Source: JBBQXK01 sp038251625 (lineage in GTDB: Bacteria; Pseudomonadota; Alphaproteobacteria; Rhodobacterales; Rhodobacteraceae). From it: 12,644 bases of DNA. Below the pieces are notes generated by a model. It had not been told where the DNA came from and did not search any database. It saw nothing but the letters and a program-made list of their open reading frames with translations. Shown here one piece after another: positions 6,909-12,644 of the stretch (positions within the stretch are counted from its first letter, which is position 1; each line of letters opens with the position of its first letter). The translations under genes and the position numbers were made by a program. Where the stretch lies: assembly GCA_038251625.1 (NCBI GenBank), contig JBBSBE010000115.1, positions 1 to 12,644 on the forward strand, read 5' to 3'.

Positions 6909-8864
6909 TCAGACGGCGAAGCAAGAACAGCCAAGCGCGCCCCAGAAGGCGCTCTTGTCGCGCACCGGCAGGGGGTTCGCCCAGGCGATGCCGTGGCTGT
7001 GCCGGTGCAAGCCGCAGCCGTTGCCACAGCCATCGTGACAGGCGCGCATCTCGCTGGTGGCTGGATGCAAGGCGTCTGCGCGCTGCCCGGGACTGGCGAA
7101 CATGGCGTTGACTGACCAGTCGGGGCTGGCGGGCGGCAGGGGTGGGCTCTGACGTACAAACTCGGCATCCGCAAAGACAATCTTTCCGCCGACCACCGTC
7201 ATGACCGACGTGATCGCGCGGATCTTGGCGTCTGCGACGGTCATCATATCGTCTGACAGCACGGCAAGATCGGCATACATGCCGGGTGCCAGCGTTCCCT
7301 TGCGGTCTTGTTCACCCGAAAACCACGCCGATCCCGTGGTCCAGATCGCCAAGGCCTCTTCCCGCATCAGCAGGTTCTCCTCGCCGTAAAGGGCCAGCCC
7401 GCCGACCGTCTTGCCCGTGCAAAGCCAGTACATCGCGACCCAAGGATCGTAGCTGGCCACCCGCGTCGCGTCGGTGCCGCCGCCCACGGGCAGGCCTGAT
7501 TGCAGCATCTTGCGCATCGGCGGTGTGGCTTTGGCTGCCCCGGCGCCATACCTGTCAACAAAGTATTCGCCCTGGAACGCCATCCGGTGCTGTGTGGCGA
7601 TCCCGCCCCCCAGCGCCTTGATCCGTTCGATATTGCCCTCGCTGATGGTTTCCGCGTGGTCGATGATGAAGCGCGTCTTGAAGGGGGTCTTGCCGTTCAC
7701 CCGCTCGAACACGGTCAGGAAGCGGTCGATGGTTTCGTCATACGTGGCATGGATGCGGAACGGCCACTCGTTCGTCGCCAGAAGCGCCACGATCCTTTCC
7801 AGCTCTTCCTCCATGACCGGCGCGGGGTCGGGGCGCGGTTCCAGGAAGTTCTCGAAATCCGCCGCCGACCACGCAAGGTTTTCCCCCGCCCCGTTCATCC
7901 GCAGCATGCCGTCGCCCGCGCCGGGCGATGTCATGCCGATCCAGCGCTCATAGTCGGCGAGCTCCGACCCTGCCTTTTGCGCGAAAAGGTTATAGGCGAT
8001 CCGCAGCGTCAACTGGCCATCCTTGTGCAGGCGCTGCACCACATCGTAATCGTCGGGATAGTTCTGCCCGCCGCCGCCCGCGTCGATGACCGAGGTCACG
8101 CCAAGGCGGTTCAATTCACGCATGAAGTGGCGCGTCGAGTTGATCTGGTCGTCCAGTGGCAACTTCGGCCCCTGCGCGAGCGTCGAATAAAGGATCAGCG
8201 CCGACGGCTTGGCGATCAGCATGCCCGTCGGATTGCCGCGCGCATCGCGTTCGATTTCGCCGCCCGGCGGGTTCTTGCTGTCTTTCGTGATGCCAAGCAC
8301 GCGCAGCGCCGCCCGGTTCAGCAGGGCGCGGGCATAAAGATGCAGGATGAAGACAGGTGTATCCGGTGCAGCATCGTTGATCTCGTCCAGCGTCGGCATG
8401 CGGCGTTCGGCGAACTGGAACTCTGACCAGCCGCCCACAACGCGCACCCATTGCGGGGCAGGGGTGTTGGCGGCCTGACGGCGCAGCATCGCCAGCGCAT
8501 CCGCGACGGACGGCACGTTTTCCCACCGCAACTCCATGTTGTAGCTCAGCCCGCCACGGATCAGGTGGGTGTGGCTGTCATTGAGCCCGGGAATGACCCT
8601 GCGGCCGTTCAGGTCAATCACCTGATCGCCGTCCGACGCGAGACGCATGATGGTGGCGTCGCTTCCGGTGGCCAGAACCTTGCCATCGCGGATGGCAATC
8701 GCCGTGGCATCCAAGCTGGCAGCATCAAGCGACGTGATCCGGCCATTGTGCAGAATGAGGGTCGTGTCGTTCATTGTCTGTCCCCAGGCAGAATGCGGAC
8801 GCGTCGCGCCCCAGGCGGTCGTGGCCCCAAGCCCGACAAGCAGGCCACGTCGGTCTATCGGCAT
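6909..8864 (-). CDS. YtcJ-type metal-dependent amidohydrolase with Cys/His-rich C-terminal tail
   Basis: Amidohydrolase family 3 (YtcJ-like) enzyme, 651 residues from ATG 8864, predicted to hydrolyse an amide or related C-N bond with bound divalent metal. The metal-site motif SHTH is at 97-100 after VIPGLND. Further expected ligands are H372 (FRIHATYDE), H403 (FIIDHAET) and D465 (GGGTDATRVASYDPW). The composite beta-sandwich strands flank the barrel (TLILHNGRITSLDAASLDATA at the start, GTLAPGMYADLAVLSDD near 523-539). With this start the N-terminus reads as a Tat leader (DRRGLLVGLG, then a small-residue stretch). A second ATG at 8774 has a better ribosome site (GGGGA) and would give a cytosolic form. 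The last 46 residues hold five Cys and four His. It follows the isochorismatase-fold gene by 48 bp. Family secure; substrate unknown. Confidence 0.88.
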   Translation of the reverse strand: MPIDRRGLLVGLGATTAWGATRPHSAWGQTMNDTTLILHNGRITSLDAASLDATAIAIRDGKVLATGSDATIMRLASDGDQVIDLNGRRVIPGLNDSHTHLIRGGLSYNMELRWENVPSVADALAMLRRQAANTPAPQWVRVVGGWSEFQFAERRMPTLDEINDAAPDTPVFILHLYARALLNRAALRVLGITKDSKNPPGGEIERDARGNPTGMLIAKPSALILYSTLAQGPKLPLDDQINSTRHFMRELNRLGVTSVIDAGGGGQNYPDDYDVVQRLHKDGQLTLRIAYNLFAQKAGSELADYERWIGMTSPGAGDGMLRMNGAGENLAWSAADFENFLEPRPDPAPVMEEELERIVALLATNEWPFRIHATYDETIDRFLTVFERVNGKTPFKTRFIIDHAETISEGNIERIKALGGGIATQHRMAFQGEYFVDRYGAGAAKATPPMRKMLQSGLPVGGGTDATRVASYDPWVAMYWLCTGKTVGGLALYGEENLLMREEALAIWTTGSAWFSGEQDRKGTLAPGMYADLAVLSDDMMTVADAKIRAITSVMTVVGGKIVFADAEFVRQSPPLPPASPDWSVNAMFASPGQRADALHPATSEMRACHDGCGNGCGLHRHSHGIAWANPLPVRDKSAFWGALGCSCFAV

Positions 8865-8912
8865 GCGCCTGATCCGGTCTGCGTCACCGGGCACCACCCG
8901 CAAGGCACCCGG

Positions 8913-9602
8913 TCATCGCGCCGGAATCGGTTCCAGCTTCGGCCCGCTGTGCCTGGACCGGTCCGCTGCCCTGTGAACCATGGTCGAGGCATAATCGATG
9001 CCCATGCCGTAGGCGCCGGAATGTTCCTGCACCAAAACCATGACGGCGTCATAGGTGGCCTTGTGTGACCAGTCGCGCTGCCATTCCAGAAGGACTTGCT
9101 GCCACGTGACAGGGATCACGCCGACCTGAAACATGCGATCCATCGCATACTTGTGCGCCTCGACACTGGTGCCACCCGACGCATCGGCGACCATGTAAAT
9201 CTCATAGTCGGTGTCGGCCAGGCAGGAGAGCGCGAAGGTCAGATTGCAGACTTCCGTCCAAAGGCCCGAGACAACGATCTTGCTGTGCCCGTTGGCTGCG
9301 TTCCTTGCCAACGCATCGCGCACCTTCTGGTCGTCCCAGGAATTCATCGATGTGCGCTCCAGCAGCGGCGCTTCTGGAAAGACGTTCAGCAGTTCGGGGT
9401 AGGTGTGGCCCGAGAAGGATTCGGATTCGACCGTTGTGATCGTCGTCGGGATGTTGAAGATCTTCCCGGCCTTCGCCAGGCCCACGGTGTTGTTCTTCAG
9501 CGTCTGGCGGTCGATCGACTGCACCCCGAATGCCATCTGGGGCTGATGGTCGATGAAGATCAGCTGGCTGTTCTGGGGTGTCAGGACGTCAAGCTTGGAC
9601 AT
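8913..9602 (-). CDS. YcaC-like isochorismatase-fold cysteine hydrolase
   Basis: Cytosolic hydrolase of the isochorismatase superfamily, 229 residues. The likely catalytic triad is D18 (LIFIDHQPQM), R83 (LLERTSMNSWDD) and C119 (VSGLWTEVCN). The Asp-Arg-Cys arrangement matches E. coli YcaC as I remember it (Asp19, Arg84, Cys118). The cis-peptide region before the Cys and the VADASGGTSVEAHK segment are also as in that group. Such enzymes act on small amide or related C-N substrates, but natural substrates of YcaC itself are unclear. The ATG at 9602 has AAGAAGGAA six bases upstream. The gene lies 24 bp after the XapX-type gene and 48 bp before the amidohydrolase, in one apparent operon. The last 18 or so residues (Arg/Ser/Pro-rich) look like a species-specific tail. 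Confidence 0.9.
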   Translation of the reverse strand: MSKLDVLTPQNSQLIFIDHQPQMAFGVQSIDRQTLKNNTVGLAKAGKIFNIPTTITTVESESFSGHTYPELLNVFPEAPLLERTSMNSWDDQKVRDALARNAANGHSKIVVSGLWTEVCNLTFALSCLADTDYEIYMVADASGGTSVEAHKYAMDRMFQVGVIPVTWQQVLLEWQRDWSHKATYDAVMVLVQEHSGAYGMGIDYASTMVHRAADRSRHSGPKLEPIPAR

Positions 9603-9626
9603 GGGTGGTTCCTTCTTAGGAATGGA

Positions 9627-9872
9627 TCAGAGGGTGTCGGTGCGGTCGTCGCGGCGGCGCTCGGTTACCGCAAAGGATTTCAGATGCAGGGCGTTCGACA
9701 AAACCTGCGGATGCCCCTTGATCCACTGCACCACCGCTTCCCCGGCAAGCATGCCAAGAAGGCCAAGCAGCGCTATGATCGGAGGCGCGGGTGAGCGGAC
9801 GGAGATCAGGCCATAGATGACGCCGACGCCGATCCCCGCGGCCAATGACAAAACGTAGGGTTGCCAGGTCAT
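9627..9872 (-). CDS. XapX-domain small membrane protein
   Basis: Protein of 81 residues with two predicted membrane helices: YVLSLAAGIGVGVIYGLISV at 6-25 and PIIALLGLLGMLAGEAVVQW at 30-49. The turn between them reads RSPAPP, which is the XapX-domain pattern (a short two-helix domain first noted in E. coli XapX). Function of the domain is unknown. The ATG at 9872 is chosen because AAGGAG lies six bases upstream; the frame is open 32 codons further back, but that extension is Arg/Ala-rich and leaderless. A charged cytoplasmic tail (RRRDDRTD) ends the protein. It is the first gene of the unit with the YcaC-like hydrolase and the amidohydrolase and is divergent from the second LysR gene across 580 bp. 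Confidence 0.82.
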   Translation of the reverse strand: MTWQPYVLSLAAGIGVGVIYGLISVRSPAPPIIALLGLLGMLAGEAVVQWIKGHPQVLSNALHLKSFAVTERRRDDRTDTL

Positions 9873-10389
9873 GGCAGGCTCCTTTCTTGATTGGGGCGCG
9901 AATGAGCGGACCGATACGCTTGCAATCCCGGCCGTGCCTGCGGCGCGCATCCCGGTACCGGGCGCCACAAAGGCCCGCGCCGACGGTCAAACGGGCGGGC
10001 GGCGTCTTGCGCCAAGGCCCTTCGGGCGCGTCTCTGCGCCCCATCGCCGGATTGGCTGCGGCAGAGCGCGAATTCAGCAATTCTTGCTACATCCACGCCC
10101 CGCAGGCTCGGTGGCCAATGCCCAAACGACAACGGTGCCGATTCAGTGGCGCTAGGAACGATCTTCTCTGCGTCACCGATACGCCGGAGTGCGTGCCCTG
10201 CAAGGCCCATCGGCCCACAGACCCGATGCGCGACACCGCCCTTTGAAAGGACCGCTATCTTTTCAATTGCATCAATCGCCTTGAACGCGTTGCTTTGCAC
10301 GCCGTCGGTGCCTTTTGTCATGGCGTCCAAAACCCAAAGTCGCCTTTGCCCAGGACGCCCAGTATCCATTTTTTGCAGGATAGAGCGGT

Positions 10390-10414
10390 GCGTTTCTTGC
10401 GGAAATAGAAACGC
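10390..10414. promoter_or_regulatory. Perfect inverted repeat 1 (7-bp arms, 11-bp spacer), candidate operator
   Basis: GCGTTTC at 10390-10396 and GAAACGC at 10408-10414 with eleven bases between. It is two bases from the second dyad, which has the same 11-bp spacer and the same inner TTC...GAA. Position and symmetry suggest a dimeric regulator, most simply the adjacent LysR protein. Confidence 0.6.
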
Positions 10415-10416
10415 GC

Positions 10417-10443
10417 TTGCATTCACCATTGTCGCGAATGCAA
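10417..10443. promoter_or_regulatory. Perfect inverted repeat 2 (8-bp arms, 11-bp spacer), candidate operator
   Basis: TTGCATTC at 10417-10424 and GAATGCAA at 10436-10443 with eleven bases between. It ends nine bases before the LysR ATG at 10453. The left arm contains a -35-like TTGCAT and the right arm abuts a -10-like AATAAT (10442-10447, spacer 19). A protein bound here would block the regulator's own transcription. If transcribed, it would instead be a hairpin at the start codon. Confidence 0.65.
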
Positions 10444-10452
10444 TAATGGCAC

Positions 10453-11370
10453 ATGCAGGATCTCAAGCCCGTCCGCGTGTTCCTTGAAGTCGCCGCCTTG
10501 CGCAGTTTTGCCGCGGCGGCGCGCAGGCTGCATATGACACCGGCGTCGGTGACGCGGATCGTGGCGCGGCTGGAAAGCGACTTTGGCCAGCAATTGTTCG
10601 TCCGCACCACACGGCAGGTGGCGCTGACGAGCGCGGGCGCGCTCGTGGCTGCCAGGTATCGCCCCGTGGTGGAGGATTTCGATCAGGCGACCAACGAAAT
10701 CGCGCGCGCGATCTTGCCAGACCATGGGCGGCTTGCGATCAACGCGCCAATGTCACTTGGCGTCCGGCTGTTGCCAAACCTGATCAGCCGCTTTCGCCTT
10801 GCCTACCCCAACATCCAGCTTGACGTGAAGCTGACCGACACGTTGATCGATATCGTGCAGGAACCCTGCGACCTTGCGATCCGCATCTCTGCCCCGCCGA
10901 CCGACAAATCCACGATATGGCGAAAGCTGTGCAAGGTTCCCCGCAGGGCTGTGGCCGCGCCGGGCCTTCTTGATCGCATAGGGCGCCCCGCCACGCCCGA
11001 CGACCTCGACCCGCTCCACTGCCTGTCCTATGCGACCGGCAAGGGGCCGGAGATTTGGACCTTCGCCAAGGGTTCGCAGAAACGGGCGGTACGGGCGGGC
11101 ACGACCATCGTCTCCAACAACGGGGATTTTCTGGATGCGCTGGCCCGATCCGGCAACGGAATCACGGTGCTGCCAGAGTTTCTGGTAGAGGAGGGGATTG
11201 CGCAGCGGCACCTCGAACCGGTGTTGCCGGATTGGCAGGTGCCGCCGTTCTGGCTGATGCTTTACTACCCGCCCTACGATGTTCTGCCGCCGCTGGTTGC
11301 GACGTTCACTGATTTCTTCGAGGCGCATCTGCGCCAGGTGGAAACGCTCGACTTCCGCGATGGCCTGTAG
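10453..11370 (+). CDS. LysR-family transcriptional regulator, probable regulator of the XapX/hydrolase operon
   Basis: Regulator of 305 residues. The N-terminal winged helix-turn-helix reads VRVFLEVAALRSFAAAARRL at 7-26, then MTPASVTRIVARLESDFGQQ at 28-47, and LFVRTTRQVALTSAG at 48-62, a strong LysR match. The effector domain (about 91-290) has GRLAINAPMSLG, FRLAYPNIQLDVKLTD and PCDLAIRIS, resembling the CrgA/PecT-like branch. LDALARSGNGITVLPEFLVEE near 230-250 is the usual C-terminal lobe motif. It is divergent from the XapX-hydrolase unit, so that is the likely target. No Shine-Dalgarno sequence precedes the ATG; the promoter-like AATAAT ends five bases before it, so a leaderless message is possible. 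It converges on valS with 11 bp between. Confidence 0.92.
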   Translation: MQDLKPVRVFLEVAALRSFAAAARRLHMTPASVTRIVARLESDFGQQLFVRTTRQVALTSAGALVAARYRPVVEDFDQATNEIARAILPDHGRLAINAPMSLGVRLLPNLISRFRLAYPNIQLDVKLTDTLIDIVQEPCDLAIRISAPPTDKSTIWRKLCKVPRRAVAAPGLLDRIGRPATPDDLDPLHCLSYATGKGPEIWTFAKGSQKRAVRAGTTIVSNNGDFLDALARSGNGITVLPEFLVEEGIAQRHLEPVLPDWQVPPFWLMLYYPPYDVLPPLVATFTDFFEAHLRQVETLDFRDGL

Positions 11371-11381
11371 GGGCGAGGGCG

Positions 11382-12644
11382 TCAGCCGATCTCTGCCAGC
11401 CGCCTCAGCGCTGACGCCAGCTTTGCAGCCTCTTCCTCGCCGGCATCCAGCTTCATGCGCGCCTCGTCCACCACCTCTTCCTTGGCTGACGCCAGGAACT
11501 GCGGGTTGGCCAGACGGCCGCGCAGACCACTCATGTCTTTTTCCAGCTTCTCCAGCGCCTTCGCGAGCCGCGCCTTTTCGGCGGCAATGTCGATGACACC
11601 CTCCAGCGGGATCGCAAAGACCGCGCCTTCTGCGGCCAGCGTGATCGCGCCCTTGGGTGCCACGGCGGCATCCGTCAGCGTCTCGATCCGCGCCAGACGC
11701 TGGATCAGGGGGGCGTTGCGCGCCCATGCGGCGCGGGCCATATCGTCCATGCCAAGCGCCAGCATGTCCAGCTTCAGCCCCACCGGCACGTGCATCTGCG
11801 CGCGGGCCGAGCGGATTTCGTCAATCAGCCCGGTCACCCAGGTCATTTCGCGGTCGGACGCGGGGTCGATCAGACCGGCGCCATAGCCGGGCCAGCCGTG
11901 CAGGGCCAGCGCGCCCTGCCGCTTGCCGGTCGTCTGCCACAGCTCCTCGGTGATGAAGGGCATCATCGGGTGCAGAAGGATCACGCACTGGTCCAGCACC
12001 CAGGCCATCGTGGCACGCGTCTCGCCGGCCTCATCGCCGTCAAACAGGGGCTTGGCGAATTCAACGTACCAATCGCACACCTTGCCCCAGACGAATTTGT
12101 AAAGCGCATCGGCGGCGGTGTCGAAGCGGTAGTCGTTGAGGGCCGCGTTGACCTCGGCCAGGGTGCGGGCGGTCTCGCCGATGATCCACTTGTTGGCGGT
12201 CGCGGTGGGCGAGGGGGCGGGGCCGGTCGCGTGACCCTCCCAAACCCCATTCATCTCGGCAAAGCGGCAGGCGTTCCACAGCTTGGTGCCAAAGTTCCGG
12301 TAGCCCGCGATGCGCTGGGTATCCAGCTTCAGCACACCGCCGAGGGAGGCCATCGCCGCATTGGCAAAGCGCAGCGCATCGGCGCCGTATTCGTCGATGA
12401 TCTCCAACGGGTCGATGACGTTGCCAAGCGACTTCGACATCTTCTTGCCCTTGGCGTCGCGGACAAGGCCGTGCAGGTAGACGGTGTGGAATGGAATGTC
12501 GTTCACCACGGCCAGCTGCATCATCATCATCCGGGCGACCCAGAAGAAGAGGATATCCTGCCCGGTCACGAGGACCGAGGTGGGGAAGTATTTCTTCAGT
12601 TCGGGCGTGGGTTCCGGCCAGCCGAGCGTGCCGATCGGCCAGAG
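11382..12644 (-). CDS. valS: Valyl-tRNA synthetase (partial, C-terminal part)
   Basis: Class I aminoacyl-tRNA synthetase that charges tRNA-Val in the cytoplasm. The frame is open from the right window edge and 420 residues are visible; the N-terminal portion, with the HIGH motif and most of the editing domain, lies outside. The visible part begins WPIGTLGWPEPTPELKKYFP, then VLVTGQDILFFWVARMMMMQ, both typical of ValS just before the KMSKS loop. KMSKSLGNVIDP is at 12408-12443. The anticodon-binding domain follows (WYVEFAKPLFDGD; HPMMPFITEELWQ). The last 75 or so residues form the C-terminal coiled-coil arm (EKARLAKALEKLEKDMSGL and beyond). It is a housekeeping gene, apparently intact in the part seen, and marks the edge of the accessory block. 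Confidence 0.97.
   Translation of the reverse strand, partial: LWPIGTLGWPEPTPELKKYFPTSVLVTGQDILFFWVARMMMMQLAVVNDIPFHTVYLHGLVRDAKGKKMSKSLGNVIDPLEIIDEYGADALRFANAAMASLGGVLKLDTQRIAGYRNFGTKLWNACRFAEMNGVWEGHATGPAPSPTATANKWIIGETARTLAEVNAALNDYRFDTAADALYKFVWGKVCDWYVEFAKPLFDGDEAGETRATMAWVLDQCVILLHPMMPFITEELWQTTGKRQGALALHGWPGYGAGLIDPASDREMTWVTGLIDEIRSARAQMHVPVGLKLDMLALGMDDMARAAWARNAPLIQRLARIETLTDAAVAPKGAITLAAEGAVFAIPLEGVIDIAAEKARLAKALEKLEKDMSGLRGRLANPQFLASAKEEVVDEARMKLDAGEEEAAKLASALRRLAEIG

Larger units (their letters stand above)
9873..10452. other. 580-bp divergent intergenic region without a convincing gene
   Basis: The gap lies between the XapX-type gene and the second LysR gene. The right end carries two tandem dyads (listed separately). 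A perfect 12-bp palindrome, CCCGGTACCGGG, lies at 9951-9962, and a short GCCC-TTC-GGGC hairpin lies at about 10017-10027. A leftward frame is open through most of the gap (9869-10429, 186 codons) and its stop overlaps the XapX ATG. Its first part, from ATG 10320, includes GVQSNAFKAIDAIEKIA, faintly like the start of an IclR regulator. No helix-turn-helix follows, third-position G/C is only moderate, and the second half is Arg/Pro/Ala-rich, as out-of-frame GC-rich DNA usually is. It is left as a doubtful relic or chance frame. A long leader RNA for the XapX operon is possible. Confidence 0.5.

Noticed and set aside
7500..8426. Long rightward frame (308 codons) inside the amidohydrolase gene
   Set aside because: It is the antisense shadow of a gene with clear catalytic motifs. 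Its translation is rich in Arg, His and Gly with no recognisable domain.
8865..8903. TTG start of the amidohydrolase at 8903
   Set aside because: It would place charged residues before the Tat motif, has no ribosome site and uses a rare start codon; ATG 8864 or 8774 is better.
9096..9794. Rightward frame of 232 codons opposite the YcaC-like gene
   Set aside because: The leftward frame has the Asp-Arg-Cys triad and a good ribosome site. This frame shows no family pattern.
11371..11381. Terminator between the second LysR gene and valS
   Set aside because: The gap is eleven G-rich bases and cannot form a hairpin alone.
10753..11727. Leftward frame of 324 codons over the second LysR gene and the end of valS
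   Set aside because: It runs antisense to the LysR gene and out of frame through valS. Both real genes are strongly supported.
1..12644. Mobile element, integration site, CRISPR array or tRNA gene
   Set aside because: No transposase or integrase frame, no terminal or spaced repeats and no cloverleaf-like sequence were recognised in reading both strands.

Overview
The window looks like chromosomal DNA of a GC-rich alphaproteobacterium, most likely a member of the Rhodobacteraceae. This rests on the look of the proteins, the strong G/C codon bias, the density of Liv-type ABC and LysR genes, and Tat-type leader peptides. The placement is an inference from reading, not from a search. No tRNA, rRNA, CRISPR array, transposase or phage gene was seen.

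Left part (1-4566, all read leftward): a tight operon runs from a maleylacetate reductase (3410-4480), through a Tat-exported Liv-type substrate-binding protein (2097-3371), to the ATPases LivG and LivF and the permease LivH, which is cut by the window edge. The last three genes overlap by 1 and 4 bases. A 10-bp-stem hairpin sits between the binding-protein gene and livG, a usual place for a processing or stabilising element. A LysR regulator (4567-5517) is divergent from the operon across an 86-bp gap. Together they suggest uptake and lower-pathway breakdown of an aromatic compound that passes through maleylacetate, such as a hydroxyquinol, resorcinol or chlorocatechol route. The ring-cleavage gene is not in the window.

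Middle part (5548-9872, all leftward): there are two units. The upstream one is a small XapX-type membrane protein, a YcaC-like isochorismatase-fold hydrolase and a large YtcJ-type amidohydrolase with a Cys/His-rich C-terminal tail. The other is a DUF1275 (YoaK-like) membrane protein overlapping a DoxX-family membrane protein by 4 bases. The hydrolase unit is probably controlled by the divergent second LysR regulator (10453-11370). The 580-bp gap between them has no convincing gene. At its right end, next to the regulator's start codon, are two perfect inverted repeats placed in tandem, both with 11-bp spacers. These are the clearest regulatory signal in the window.

Right edge: the second LysR gene converges, with only 11 bp between, on the C-terminal two-fifths or so of valyl-tRNA synthetase (valS). 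This is a housekeeping gene and suggests that the accessory catabolic block lies next to core genome. Both LysR genes have promoter-like hexamers so close to their ATG that their mRNAs may be leaderless.
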